A program made the position numbers and the translations under genes. Of a stretch of 64,000 nucleotides of DNA, positions 16,126 through 25,620 are shown piece after piece. The notes below the pieces were generated by a model, which was not told where the DNA came from, ran no database searches, and saw only the letters and a list, made by a program, of their open reading frames with translations. Within the stretch, counting starts at the first letter, position 1; each line of letters begins with the position of its first letter. The DNA comes from Chloracidobacterium sp. (lineage in GTDB: Bacteria > Acidobacteriota > Blastocatellia > Pyrinomonadales > Pyrinomonadaceae). The DNA is taken from the NCBI GenBank assembly GCA_016715795.1, contig JADJXP010000001.1, positions 124,001 through 188,000 on the forward strand. The letters run 5' to 3'.

Positions 16126-16506
16126 CTACGCCCCCGGTATTTTCAGTTCCTGGCCCGGATGGATTAGGTCAGGATCCGAGATGATGTCGCGGTTCGCCTC
16201 GTAGATCGCGTTCCACGAAATGCCGTACTTCGCGCCGATCTTGCTCAGGTTGTCGCCCGGCTCGACGGTGTAGGTGTGGCCTCCGCCGCCCGCATCACCG
16301 GCGCCGGTCGAGATATTCAGCACAAGGTCGCCCGACTGATAATCGGGATCGATCCGTGCGTACTCGTCCCAGATCTGCTGCTTTGCCTCTTCGCTCGGGG
16401 CCATGCCGGTGATGTGCAGGACGCCCTCGCCCTCAGCCAATTCATAGGTCGTCCCGTTTGAATTGGCGAGTTCAAGAAGTGTTTGATATTTCTCCTGTAA
16501 TGACAT
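16126..16506 (-). CDS. LysM protein with BON-like N-terminal part (Kbp/YgaU-like)
   Basis: 126 residues with no signal peptide. Residues about 1-65 resemble a BON half-domain (GEGVLHITGMAPSEEAKQQIW). After a glycine linker (DAGGGG), residues 78-124 form a LysM domain (YTVEPGDNLSKIGAKYG ... NRDIISDPDLIHPGQELKIP). The order matches E. coli Kbp/YgaU, a cytoplasmic potassium-binding protein. The SD-like GAGGAG precedes the ATG. It follows a BON lipoprotein gene by 18 bases and is closed by a strong terminator, so the two are one unit. Function inferred from domain order only. Confidence 0.85.
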   Translation of the reverse strand: MSLQEKYQTLLELANSNGTTYELAEGEGVLHITGMAPSEEAKQQIWDEYARIDPDYQSGDLVLNISTGAGDAGGGGHTYTVEPGDNLSKIGAKYGISWNAIYEANRDIISDPDLIHPGQELKIPGA

Positions 16507-16524
16507 AATTCCTCCTCTGATCGC

Positions 16525-17007
16525 CTATTTAACGGTGATCTTGTTATTGACCTTCTTCGGCTTGGCCTCGTTCGCGGCCTGCATGACCTTTGCCAGATCG
16601 GCCTTCGCGACCTCACCGCTCAATGTGATCTCGCCGTCCTTTACCTCGATCTTCACGGTGTCAATGCCAAGCTTCTTGATACCCTCGGCCACCTTACCTT
16701 CGAGCATTTGGTCATCGGCCGATACCGGCGGCGGTGTCGGCAGCGGCTTAAGGGTCGTATTGTTCGTCACCGACTTGATGCCCTCGACGCCCTTAACGGC
16801 CGCTTCGGCTTTGGTCTTGACGGTGATATCCGCAACCTCGCCTGCAAGTGTCGCAACGCCGTCCTTAACCGTGACGGTCACGCCGGCCACTTTCTCGGCG
16901 GCCAACTTATCTGTCGCCGCCTTTTGCAGGTCGGCATCGCTCTTACCGCAAGCGCTCAAGAGCAGCGCCGCTGAGAGCACTAATACTGTCCACAATTTGA
17001 GTTTCAT
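16525..17007 (-). CDS. BON-domain lipoprotein
   Basis: 160 residues. An N-terminal lipoprotein signal (KLWTVLVLSAALLLSAC) ends at C20; two BON domains follow (about 30-85, with VTVKDGVATLAGEVADITVK, and about 98-158, with VKDGEITLSGEVAKADL). BON domains are linked to membrane or periplasmic binding and osmotic stress. Ribosome site GGAGGAG lies just ahead of the ATG. Co-transcribed with the LysM gene behind it. Confidence 0.88.
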   Translation of the reverse strand: MKLKLWTVLVLSAALLLSACGKSDADLQKAATDKLAAEKVAGVTVTVKDGVATLAGEVADITVKTKAEAAVKGVEGIKSVTNNTTLKPLPTPPPVSADDQMLEGKVAEGIKKLGIDTVKIEVKDGEITLSGEVAKADLAKVMQAANEAKPKKVNNKITVK

Positions 17008-17159
17008 TTCTCCTCCTAAACTTTGATATTAACTCACACAATTATCGCCTTATGAATGCGATACCCGACACAGAAACATCCCTCGCTGCTACCAACGCCG
17101 GTATTTTCCGATGGTTTAATTTTGCAGGAAATCGCGAGAGTTAGCAAACAAAAAAGTAC

Positions 17160-17675
17160 CTATGCAAAGACCTGGTCGACGATCTGACGAGCCAGATCGT
17201 AAGAGGTGTAGCCTTTCCGCACGATAAAATGCCAGTCGGCGAGGCAGTAGAGTTTTTGACGCTCCTCAAATAGCTGACGGGCCTTCTGCTTGTCGCGAGC
17301 CAGTGGACGGTCCTTGCGTGAATGCGTGATGTTGAGCCAGCAGTGCTCGAATGTTGACTCGAGCCAGATGGTCGTATATCCATGTGTCCTCAACAGGTCG
17401 CGGTTTGCCGGGATGGTCCAGGTTCCGCCGCCGAGGCTGAGGATCCGTGCGTCGGTCGTTTCCAGCAGACGTTCGAGGTTTCGCGTTTCGATCTCGCGGT
17501 AACGGTCGAGGCCTTCTTCGTCAATGATCGCGGCGATCTTTCGCCCCTCGCTCTCCTCGGTAAAGAAATCGAGGTCGATTCGCCGGCAGCGCAGCAAATT
17601 AGCCAGATGCCGGGCGACGCTCGATTTGCCGACGCCCATAAATCCGGTCAATGCGACTCGCTGCTCAACACCCAT
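17160..17675 (-). CDS. aroK: shikimate kinase
   Basis: ATP-dependent phosphorylation of shikimate to shikimate 3-phosphate. 171 residues. Walker A GFMGVGKSSVARHLA at residues 12-26, shikimate-binding D34 in RRIDLDFF, GGGTW near residue 81, and the lid PLARDKQKARQLFEER near 123. It begins 5 bases after the aroA stop, so the two consecutive shikimate enzymes are one operon; aroDE lies separately at 35306. Confidence 0.93.
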   Translation of the reverse strand: MGVEQRVALTGFMGVGKSSVARHLANLLRCRRIDLDFFTEESEGRKIAAIIDEEGLDRYREIETRNLERLLETTDARILSLGGGTWTIPANRDLLRTHGYTTIWLESTFEHCWLNITHSRKDRPLARDKQKARQLFEERQKLYCLADWHFIVRKGYTSYDLARQIVDQVFA

Positions 17676-17680
17676 TTCAC

Positions 17681-18961
17681 CTAGCTTACGACACTCTCAA
17701 GCACGTCAAAAAAGCCCGGGAACGAGATATCGACGCACTCGGCACGATCGATCTCCGTCTCACCGTCAGCAATCAGCGCAGCAACGGCCAAGGCCATCGC
17801 CATTCGGTGATCGCCAAAGGAATCGACCCGCGTGCCGCGCAGGCGTGAACGCTCAACGCGAAATCCGTCCTCGATTTCCGTCACGTCCCCGCCCATCGAT
17901 CGCAAGTTCGTGACGAGCCCGGCGATCCTGTCCGATTCCTTCACTCGCAATTCCGCCGCATCCCGGACCTCGATACCGGCTGACAACTGAGTGCCGAGCA
18001 CGGCGAGGACTGGCAGTTCGTCGATCAGAGCAGTCGTTCGGTCGTCCGCGATCACGAGTCGTTCATCCCGCTGTCGAAGGCCGCCCCGCACCCTCACATC
18101 CGCGACAGGCTCGCAGTTGATCTCTCGGCGGTTGCCTATCGTTACATCGGCTCCGATCTCGCCCAGCACATCAAGGATCGCCGACCGTGTCGGATTTATT
18201 CCAACATCCGGAAGATCAATATCCGATCCCTCGAGACAAGCTGCGGCTGCCATAAAAAAAGCCGCCGCCGAAATATCGCCGGGCACATGAATTTCGCGCC
18301 CGACCAGCTCGCTCTCATTCGAGATAGAGATATGATCTTGTCCTGCCGTTAGGCTGCCGCCGAACCATTGCAGCATGCGCTCCGTGTGATCGCGAGTCAC
18401 GGCCGGCTCACTGACCGTCACTATCCCGTCCGCGAAAAGCCCGGCCAGCAGTACACACGATTTTACCTGCGCCGAGGCCACAGGGATGTTGTACGAGATC
18501 GCGGCCAATTGGCTGCGGCCGCGTATCGTCAACGGAGGACGGCCGCCGTTCGCCTCGATAGCAGCTCCCATCGCCTCAAGCGGTTCGACGATACGCTGCA
18601 TCGGCCGTCTTGAGAGCGAATCGTCGCCCGTAAGTACGCATTCGAATGGCTGTCCCGCGAGAATGCCCGCAAGCAGGCGCATTGTGGTCCCGCTGTTGCC
18701 GCAATCAAGCGGCCCTGCGGGCGACCGCAAAGCCGCTCGTCCCGCGCCGTGAATTATCACATCGGCACCGCCGGCCTCGATCCTTACGCCAAGGGCCGAC
18801 AGGCATCTCAGCGTCGCAGAGCAATCCTCGCTTGGCGAATAGTTCCTGATCCGCGTCGTGCCTTGGGCAATGGCAGCGATCATTGCCGCCCGGTGCGAGA
18901 TCGATTTGTCGCCCGGCAGCACTATCGTGCCGACGATCCGATTTGCCTGAGCGATCATCAT
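17681..18961 (-). CDS. aroA: 3-phosphoshikimate 1-carboxyvinyltransferase (EPSP synthase)
   Basis: Transfers enolpyruvyl from PEP to shikimate 3-phosphate. From the ATG at 18961 the product has 426 residues, as usual, and begins MMIAQANRIVGTIVLPGDKS with the PEP-site lysine in GDKSISHRAAM. Other motifs: GNSGTTMRLLAGILAGQ, the RPM segment (SRRPMQRI), and GDHRMAMALAVAAL. The frame extends upstream to 19126, but the extra residues are not part of the family. It is divergent from the RsbW-like gene, with 57 bases between starts. Confidence 0.95.
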   Translation of the reverse strand: MMIAQANRIVGTIVLPGDKSISHRAAMIAAIAQGTTRIRNYSPSEDCSATLRCLSALGVRIEAGGADVIIHGAGRAALRSPAGPLDCGNSGTTMRLLAGILAGQPFECVLTGDDSLSRRPMQRIVEPLEAMGAAIEANGGRPPLTIRGRSQLAAISYNIPVASAQVKSCVLLAGLFADGIVTVSEPAVTRDHTERMLQWFGGSLTAGQDHISISNESELVGREIHVPGDISAAAFFMAAAACLEGSDIDLPDVGINPTRSAILDVLGEIGADVTIGNRREINCEPVADVRVRGGLRQRDERLVIADDRTTALIDELPVLAVLGTQLSAGIEVRDAAELRVKESDRIAGLVTNLRSMGGDVTEIEDGFRVERSRLRGTRVDSFGDHRMAMALAVAALIADGETEIDRAECVDISFPGFFDVLESVVS

Positions 18962-19018
18962 CGGTAGAATCTTGACAGAAATCGCCTGAAACCGATACCT
19001 TAGTCTGAACGTACCACT

Positions 19019-19429
19019 GTGACTGCGATCTGTGAAATAAAGCTTCCGAGTGTGATCGAATCGGTCGATGCCGCCGCGCGGGCGGCCGACGAATTTGCCC
19101 GCAGCCGCGGCTTTACGGACGAACACATGTTCGGCATCGACCTCGCGATCCGTGAGTCAGTGGCCAATGCTGTTAAACACGGCAATAAGTTCGATGAGAC
19201 TAAGCAGGTAGAACTGAAACTCGCCGATTCGTCCGAAGGGCTCGAAGTAACAGTGCGTGATTTTGGCACGGGCTTTACAGTCGCCGACGTCCCGGATCCG
19301 ACCGATCCTGAGAACCTGTTGAAATGCGACGGCCGCGGCATCCTTTTCATGCGTTCTTATATGGATGACGTCGCGTGGAGCAACCCGACCGGTGGCGGCA
19401 TGGAAGTCAGGATGTTGAAGAAGAGGTGA
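19019..19429 (+). CDS. RsbW-like anti-sigma/serine kinase (HATPase_c_2)
   Basis: 136-residue GHKL ATPase of the RsbW/SpoIIAB type. N-box RESVANAVKHGN near residues 41-52, G1 DFGTGF near 81, G2 GRGILFMRSYMDD near 107. Such proteins phosphorylate a STAS anti-sigma antagonist and may bind a sigma factor. A STAS protein is encoded 109 bases downstream on the same strand, an obvious partner. GTG start. No alternative sigma factor of the SigB type is in the window, so the target is unknown. Confidence 0.88.
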   Translation: MTAICEIKLPSVIESVDAAARAADEFARSRGFTDEHMFGIDLAIRESVANAVKHGNKFDETKQVELKLADSSEGLEVTVRDFGTGFTVADVPDPTDPENLLKCDGRGILFMRSYMDDVAWSNPTGGGMEVRMLKKR

Positions 19430-19538
19430 AAGCCGGGCAGAGTGTGTTTTTTTTACATCTTTCACTTTTCACTTTTCCACGATATTGGTAAGATTTTCTT
19501 TCACCGCATTAAAGTAACAACGTAACGAGGAGATAAAA

Positions 19539-19883
19539 ATGTCTGATATAACCATTTCTGAACGCCAGGCCGGCGATGTCACTATTCTTGATCTCGACGG
19601 AAAGGTAACCATTGGCGAGGGCAGCGTCGCTCTGCGTACCGCTATTCGCCGCCTTCTCGGTGAGGGAAAGAACAAGATCCTGCTTAACCTCGCCGGCGTA
19701 GGCTATATCGATTCGAGCGGCATTGGCGAGCTCGTCTCAAGCTATACGGCTGTCAAGAAAGAGGGCGGTGTCCTCAAGCTCCTCGGTCTCACGCAAAAGA
19801 TCCAGGACCTGCTGGCAATTACCAAGCTCTTGACGGTCTTTGATTCATACGACGATGAGGGCGCAGCCCTGAGCAGCTTCTGA
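19539..19883 (+). CDS. STAS-domain anti-sigma factor antagonist
   Basis: 114 residues, SpoIIAA/RsbV type. The phosphorylatable serine region is VGYIDSSGIGELVSSY (about residues 49-64). A clear ribosome site (GAGGAG) stands 7 bases before the ATG. It is presumed to be phosphorylated by the RsbW-like kinase upstream and to control partner release. The 109-base gap before it contains only a T-rich stretch. Confidence 0.9.
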   Translation: MSDITISERQAGDVTILDLDGKVTIGEGSVALRTAIRRLLGEGKNKILLNLAGVGYIDSSGIGELVSSYTAVKKEGGVLKLLGLTQKIQDLLAITKLLTVFDSYDDEGAALSSF

Positions 19884-19917
19884 CCTGCGGTTCGCTCATC
19901 TTGAGTTTCTTTTGCGC

Positions 19918-19950
19918 AAAGGATAGCGGCCACGTGGCGCTATCCTTTCC
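19918..19950 (+). terminator. candidate terminator hairpin after the STAS gene
   Basis: AAAGGATAGC at 19918 pairs with GCTATCCTTT ending at 19948, and the inner GCCAC/GTGGC continues the stem. The following T content is weak (CCGTATTTTC), so termination strength is uncertain. Confidence 0.5.
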
Positions 19951-20025
19951 GTATTTTCGGGCAGAATCTGCGGTGCATCCATTGCATCGCGCTTCTCATC
20001 TCTATTCAGGTAAGTTTTACTGAGG

Positions 20026-21813
20026 ATGATGCGTAAATTTTCGGGCCTCTTTCTTTTTGCATTCCTTGTCGCAAGCGTTGCGGGCCAGAATACTGCCGGT
20101 GTCGCCGACCTTTCGAATTACGGCGTCCGGATCGAACCCGACAAGCGGCTTCTAGCCGTGCTGGCAACGCTCGAGATGGCATCGGCGAAGTATGTTGGCG
20201 GCCCCGACGAACACATTATCAATACTCCGTTATCGGAGAGCGGCCGGGCGTTCCGCGATCAGATCGCGGCGGACAACGCAGCAGTGCCGGACGACCTCCG
20301 ACGCCGCATATCGACTTTTGTTGCAGCCCACAGGAAACGAAATCCGTCAGCGACCGATTCACAACTCCTGAGCCCGTTCATCTCGATGGCATATTCGCTT
20401 TCGCCCGTGCCTGAGCTTGCCGATCCCGTGGTCACGCATGATCTGCCCGGCAGTTTGCTCGACGTGCTCGACTTTGCCCCGCTTGTGCGCGAATTCTATC
20501 GTCGCTCCGCTCTGTCCGCCAAAATGGACGAATATGTGCAGAGTTACAGACGCGAGTCTGACGGACGGCTTCGGTCATCTTCGAGAGAGATGGTCGGCGA
20601 GATACTTGATTACCTGCATACGCGGCCCATCCTTGTTGTATCGGAAAAGGTGAAGACGCAGACTCAGAAAGGCAATAGCAAGCGCTCGGTGATCGAAAAG
20701 GTCGAGACGCGGACGCATGAACGAAACCTCTATTTTGTTCCTGAACGCCTGGCCGCCAGAGACACGATTACGTTCCTGAATATCCGCGATGACTATTACG
20801 TCATTGTGCCGCCTGATGCCGACGTGCTTTTTTCCGAAGCTCGAAGGGCGTTTATTCAGTTCGTGATCGACCCGCTCATAATCGGCAATTCCAGAGAGAT
20901 TGCTCCGATGCGCGATTGGGTAAAACCGCTCCTCGATGAGCGACGCAAGACGTTGCCCTCACTTTCACCTGATGTATTCCTCGCTGTGTCGCGGTCGTTA
21001 GTGTCGGCTATTGATATACGCCAGGAAGAATTTGAACAGGTCAGGATCGCGACCGCGCAGGCTCGCGAAAAGATCGCCAGGATGAAAACTGACGATGAGA
21101 AACGATCCGTCTCGGCCGATCTTGATAAATTCAAACAGACAATGGCGGATGACAGCGCTTTGAGATTGTATGAGGACTACGAAAAGGGATCTGTCCTCTC
21201 ATTCTACTTTGCCGAACAACTGAAGGGCATGGAGGATTCGGGCTTTGACATTGCCGCGTCGCTCCGCGAGATGATCGCTTCTTTTGATCCTTCGAAGGAA
21301 TCTGGCCGTGTCGCCGCGACCGCTGATGCCCGACGCCGGGCCCAGGCGGCGCGTGACGAACGCAGGACCCACCCGGACGAACGAACCGTCGAGAATCCTG
21401 TAACGGCACGGCTTCTGGCGATCCAGCACACGATAGACGCAAAGGACTATTCTAAAGCGGCGGATGATCTGAAGCGGCTGAATGGCGAATTTCCCCGCGA
21501 GCCGCGTGTTTACTACAGCATCGGCCGCGTCGCGAGCCTACGTGCCGAAGCGATCACAGATCCGGAAACTCAGGCACGGACCCTGCTCGAAGCAAAGACC
21601 GCTTACAGCAATGTGATCGGGACAGCCAAGCCCGACACGGATAAGGCACTACTCTCTCTGGCGTACGTCGCCCTCGGCCGTATCTATGAGTTTGAGAACC
21701 AGAACGATTACGCGATCAAGCTCTATGACCGGGCTATCGAACTGAACGATATCGCCGGCGGTGCCTTCCGCGAGGCCCTCGCGGCAAAACAGCGGCTACT
21801 TAAGCCGCAATAG
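20026..21813 (+). CDS. secreted TPR protein of unknown function
   Basis: 595 residues. Sec signal peptide MMRKFSGLFLFAFLVASVAG with cleavage near GQ|N. The long middle (about 60-430) has no domain I recognise; residues about 430-450 are Arg/Ala-rich. The last 120 residues look like tetratricopeptide repeats (VYYSIGRVASLRAEA ... YAIKLYDRAIELND). Periplasmic or outer-membrane location likely. The stop falls 35 bases before era, so the three genes may be co-transcribed. Confidence 0.75.
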   Translation: MMRKFSGLFLFAFLVASVAGQNTAGVADLSNYGVRIEPDKRLLAVLATLEMASAKYVGGPDEHIINTPLSESGRAFRDQIAADNAAVPDDLRRRISTFVAAHRKRNPSATDSQLLSPFISMAYSLSPVPELADPVVTHDLPGSLLDVLDFAPLVREFYRRSALSAKMDEYVQSYRRESDGRLRSSSREMVGEILDYLHTRPILVVSEKVKTQTQKGNSKRSVIEKVETRTHERNLYFVPERLAARDTITFLNIRDDYYVIVPPDADVLFSEARRAFIQFVIDPLIIGNSREIAPMRDWVKPLLDERRKTLPSLSPDVFLAVSRSLVSAIDIRQEEFEQVRIATAQAREKIARMKTDDEKRSVSADLDKFKQTMADDSALRLYEDYEKGSVLSFYFAEQLKGMEDSGFDIAASLREMIASFDPSKESGRVAATADARRRAQAARDERRTHPDERTVENPVTARLLAIQHTIDAKDYSKAADDLKRLNGEFPREPRVYYSIGRVASLRAEAITDPETQARTLLEAKTAYSNVIGTAKPDTDKALLSLAYVALGRIYEFENQNDYAIKLYDRAIELNDIAGGAFREALAAKQRLLKPQ

Positions 21814-21847
21814 CATCTCGCGGCTGATTTCGCTAAAGTCTCACTTG

Positions 21848-22747
21848 ATGTCCGACGGACCATTTCGCAGCGGCTATGCCGCGCTCATCGGCCGGCCAAA
21901 TGCCGGCAAATCGACGCTTCTCAACCGCCTGGTCGGCGAGCGTATCGCCGCTGTCTCAAATAAGCCGCAAACGACGCGTCACCGGATTCAGGGCATCGTC
22001 ACGCTCGATCAGGGGCAGATCGTCTTCGTCGATACACCGGGCGTTCACAAGCCCGGTCATCTCCTGAATCGTCGTATGATGTCCGCCGTTCACGACGCGC
22101 TGATGTCGGTCGATCTGGTCGTGCTGATGCGCGACGCAAGCGTATCGACCGGCAACGGCGACCGTTTTGTCCTTGACCTTGTAAAACGCGCCGCAAAGCC
22201 GGCCGTCCTCGTCCTGAATAAGACAGACAAGCTGGCGAACAAAGCCATTCTCTTGCCGCTGATCGATCTTTATCGCAATGAATACGATTTTGCTGAGATC
22301 ATCCCGCTCTCGGCGCTAAAAGGCGACGCCGTCGACACGCTCCTTGCCGAGATCGTCAACCATCTGCCTGAGGGCGGGCCGATATTCGACGCAGACGAAC
22401 TTACCGACCAGCCAATGCGCGTGATCGCCGCCGAGATGGTCCGCGAACAGATACTCGGCACGACCGGCGAGGAGATACCCTACGTGACTGCCGTTGTGCC
22501 CGAACTGTGGGACGAGAGCGACCCTGATCTGGTGCGTATTTTTTGCGCGATATATGTCGAGCGGCCCTCGCAAAAAAAGATAATCATCGGCAAGCAAGGC
22601 TCCCGCATACGCGATATTGGAACGCGGGCTCGCGCGCAGATCGAACAGCTTGTCGGCAGACAGGTCTTCCTGAAGCTTTTCGTAAAGGTCGTCGAGGATT
22701 GGCGCAACCGCGAACGCGACCTCGATGAAATGGGAGTTCGCGAATGA
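21848..22747 (+). CDS. era: GTPase Era
   Basis: Ribosome-assembly GTPase acting on 16S rRNA. 299 residues from the ATG at 21848. G1 GRPNAGKSTLLNR at residues 15-27, G2 QTTRHRIQG, G3 DTPG, G4 NKTD, and a C-terminal KH domain (IIIGKQGSRIRDIGTRARAQIE). A longer frame from 21761 overlaps the preceding gene and adds non-family sequence, so it is rejected. The stop overlaps the prmA start as ATGA. Confidence 0.96.
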   Translation: MSDGPFRSGYAALIGRPNAGKSTLLNRLVGERIAAVSNKPQTTRHRIQGIVTLDQGQIVFVDTPGVHKPGHLLNRRMMSAVHDALMSVDLVVLMRDASVSTGNGDRFVLDLVKRAAKPAVLVLNKTDKLANKAILLPLIDLYRNEYDFAEIIPLSALKGDAVDTLLAEIVNHLPEGGPIFDADELTDQPMRVIAAEMVREQILGTTGEEIPYVTAVVPELWDESDPDLVRIFCAIYVERPSQKKIIIGKQGSRIRDIGTRARAQIEQLVGRQVFLKLFVKVVEDWRNRERDLDEMGVRE

Positions 22748-23622
22748 CGCATGAGACGTGGTTCGCCGTCGATGTGACCGTGTCGCCCGAGGCCGCACCG
22801 GCAGTAGAAGAGGGCTTAGCTGCCGTATCTGACCTCGGCACGTCGCTCGACAGCCTCCGTAAGCACTCTGATGAAACGGTCGTCGTAACAGGTTTTCTAT
22901 CAGAGATACCGGACATTACGGATGTTCGCCACATTCTCGATGCGATGCTCGCCGCTCATGGGCTCCCGACGAATGTCATCCATCAGGTCGCGATGCGAAC
23001 GGTTGAGAACGCCGACTGGCTGGCCGAGTGGAAACGTCACTGGCAGCCAACTGAGGTCGGGCATTTCATCGTTTCGCCGCCCTGGCTCGATCCAGATGCC
23101 GGCGGTCGATCGCTGATACGAATCGATCCGAACATGGCCTTTGGGACCGGTACGCATGAGACGACGCAGCTTTGCCTTGAAGCGATCAGCGACATCTATA
23201 CGCCCGACCAGTCAGTGCTCGATATCGGCACCGGCACAGGCATTCTCGCGATCGCGACGGCTAAGATCGGCGCAACCAACATCATCGCCTGCGACACCGA
23301 CGCCGATTCGGTGGAGATAGCCCGCGACAACGCGGCGATCAACGGGGTTGCCAATCAGATACGCTTTTTCCACGGTTCGATCGACAGGAAGACACCGCCG
23401 GCCGACTTGGTTTGTGCAAACCTCACGCTCGATGTGATCACACCGATGCTGCCGCTTTTGCTAACAGCCGCCAGGCATCGCCTGCTTCTTTCCGGCATTC
23501 TCGCCGAACAGGGATCGACCATTACCGATCAACTCAACCGATCTGGCATTACGGACCTCAATTTCGAGATCCGCCGCAAGAGCGAATGGATCGCGGTCAT
23601 TGTTTCTTTTCCGGCTTCTTGA
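22744..23622 (+). CDS. prmA: ribosomal protein L11 methyltransferase
   Basis: Trimethylates ribosomal protein L11. 292 residues. N-terminal substrate-recognition domain, then MAFGTGTHETTQLCLEAI and the SAM motif LDIGTGTGILAIATAKIGA near residue 160. The catalytic-loop equivalent is DLVCANLTLDVI. It overlaps era by four bases, and its end overlaps the convergent propeller gene by 26 bases. Confidence 0.95.
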   Translation: MTHETWFAVDVTVSPEAAPAVEEGLAAVSDLGTSLDSLRKHSDETVVVTGFLSEIPDITDVRHILDAMLAAHGLPTNVIHQVAMRTVENADWLAEWKRHWQPTEVGHFIVSPPWLDPDAGGRSLIRIDPNMAFGTGTHETTQLCLEAISDIYTPDQSVLDIGTGTGILAIATAKIGATNIIACDTDADSVEIARDNAAINGVANQIRFFHGSIDRKTPPADLVCANLTLDVITPMLPLLLTAARHRLLLSGILAEQGSTITDQLNRSGITDLNFEIRRKSEWIAVIVSFPAS

Positions 23623-25576
23623 TCGGCGGGGCGGCGAGCGGAATGTCGCCGTCATCGGTAATCGTCACGAGCGGCTGGCGTGGCTTAGGTTTGGCACGGG
23701 GCGAGGTTCGCAGAGACGGCGGGCCAAGCGGGACGGAGACAGACCTCGGACTGAGGGGATCGATCCGTTTGAGCATGGTCCCGCCGCGGCCGCCTACCCA
23801 GAGGCGATTGCCGCCGCGATAAACGACCGTTTGCAGAGCCTTGCTCGTCGGTCCGGGCTGCACCTGCCATGTCTTGCCGCCATCCTCGGTTATCAAAACG
23901 GTTCCCAGTTCGCCTACGGCGATTGCACTTGCCGGCCCGAAGGCCTGGACAGCAAAGAGATTATTGGTGAATGCGGATTCCTCGTCAGCCCATGTCACGC
24001 CGCCGTCCGTCGTCCTAAGTGTGATGCCGCCGGAGCCGACGGCAAAGCCGTTCATATCATCGTAAAAGCTTACAGCATATAGGTTTTCGCGAACGTTCGT
24101 CTTGACCTTTTCCCAGGTCATCGCGCCGTCCGACGTTCGGAGGATCGTGCCGCCGTCGCCGACAATGACGCCGCGTTTGTCGTCAAAGAACTGAACATCC
24201 TCAAGCCATTGTCGTGTTCCGGACTCGAACTGTTCCCAATACGCACCCGCCGAATCTGACCTGAGGACCATTCCATTCGCACCGACCGCAAATCCGATCT
24301 TCTCAGATACGAAATAGACGCCCATCAAGTCCTCAGTGATGCTCGTAATGCCCTTGCCCCAACTCGCGCCGCCGTTGATCGTCCGCAGAACGGTCCCGCC
24401 GTCGCCGACGATCCAGCCTCTATCACCGTCAAAGAACGAGATATCATTGAGCCCTGCCTGCGTATCGGTAAATACTGCCTGCCACGCGCGGCCTCCGTCG
24501 TTTGTCAGCCACACTCGGCCGCGCGAACCAGCCGCAACACCGATCTCGTTGTCGAGGAACGTAATATCGTTGACATCCTCACGTCCGCCTTCGCTCAGAC
24601 GCTGCCAGCTTATGCCGGCGTCGTCAGTGCGCAGTATCAGCCCGTTTTCGCCTACAGCCCAGCCGGTGAATCGATCCGCCATCGAGACCGCAACAAGTTT
24701 CGGATTAGTGCGAACGTTGAACGGCAGCCACGAACGCCCGCCGTCACCTGTCAGCCAGACCAAGCCGTTCGTGTCGCTCATCGTCCCATGCATACTGTCT
24801 GAAAAGCTCAACGACAAAAGGTCGCTGCGGCTAAAAATATTGACCCTTGCCCAGGTCTCACCTGCGTTCTCGCTGCGGGCAACGCACCCGCCAACGCCCG
24901 CAACGACAACCGTCGTCGGGCCCAGGAACGCCGCATCAGCGACAGTCGCTCCCGCACACGGGTCGGACGTCCTCCACGCGGCCCCGCCGTCAACCGTTGT
25001 CAACACAGCACCATTCATCCCGACCGCGACCGCTCGATCAGCATCGAAGGCGTCAATATTGAGCAGTTGCTGCTCCGTGCCCGAGGTCAACACCTTCCAG
25101 GTCACGCCGCCGTCGGTGCTCCTGAGAAGCCGTCCGTAGGTACCTGTGATCCAGCCTGTTTGGCGGTCGGCCCCGGAGAAGGTGACAGCCGACAGATGAT
25201 CGCGCGTCTCGACCGGAACAACGCTCCAATCCTTGCCTCCATTGATCGTCGTGAGTACCGTGCCGCGTGCACCAACGAGAAACGCACTCAATTTGTCCCT
25301 TACAAATACGCCCGCCAACGCGGTATCGGTAGGCACCTCTTGCCGCCGCCACTTGAACCCGCCGTCAACCGTACCGAGCACAGTGGCATCCGACCCGACC
25401 GCCAAGCCATGTTCTTTGTCAGCCGCAAAGCTTATCGAATAGAGCGGATTTCCCTGCGGCAACGGATTCTGCCACTGCCAGCCCGCCGACGACCGCAACT
25501 GCGCGGAAGAGGGAACCGCGAAACATACGGAAATCACGAAAGCAAGAAATTGAGCCTTTGGGAAACTTCTGATCAT
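23597..25576 (-). CDS. secreted Ycf48-like beta-propeller protein
   Basis: 659 residues. Signal peptide (IRSFPKAQFLAFVISVCFAV, cleavage near SSAQ|L). Then about fourteen repeats of some 42 residues, each of the type GWAVGENGLILRTDDAGISW, the Ycf48/HCF136-like or BNR propeller pattern; the length suggests two seven-bladed propellers. The tail is proline- and lysine-rich. Ycf48 proper assists photosystem II assembly; in non-photosynthetic bacteria these are exported proteins of unknown role. It starts 44 bases after the RNase H stop and may be co-transcribed. Confidence 0.85.
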   Translation of the reverse strand: MIRSFPKAQFLAFVISVCFAVPSSAQLRSSAGWQWQNPLPQGNPLYSISFAADKEHGLAVGSDATVLGTVDGGFKWRRQEVPTDTALAGVFVRDKLSAFLVGARGTVLTTINGGKDWSVVPVETRDHLSAVTFSGADRQTGWITGTYGRLLRSTDGGVTWKVLTSGTEQQLLNIDAFDADRAVAVGMNGAVLTTVDGGAAWRTSDPCAGATVADAAFLGPTTVVVAGVGGCVARSENAGETWARVNIFSRSDLLSLSFSDSMHGTMSDTNGLVWLTGDGGRSWLPFNVRTNPKLVAVSMADRFTGWAVGENGLILRTDDAGISWQRLSEGGREDVNDITFLDNEIGVAAGSRGRVWLTNDGGRAWQAVFTDTQAGLNDISFFDGDRGWIVGDGGTVLRTINGGASWGKGITSITEDLMGVYFVSEKIGFAVGANGMVLRSDSAGAYWEQFESGTRQWLEDVQFFDDKRGVIVGDGGTILRTSDGAMTWEKVKTNVRENLYAVSFYDDMNGFAVGSGGITLRTTDGGVTWADEESAFTNNLFAVQAFGPASAIAVGELGTVLITEDGGKTWQVQPGPTSKALQTVVYRGGNRLWVGGRGGTMLKRIDPLSPRSVSVPLGPPSLRTSPRAKPKPRQPLVTITDDGDIPLAAPPIKKPEKKQ

Positions 25577-25620
25577 CCAACAGCGGGGCTTTTAGTTAGT
25601 TCATTTCGCGTATTTCGCGG

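Noticed and set aside
24336..25139. 267-codon plus-strand frame inside the Ycf48-like gene
   Set aside because: Repetitive proline/serine shadow of the propeller repeats on the other strand.
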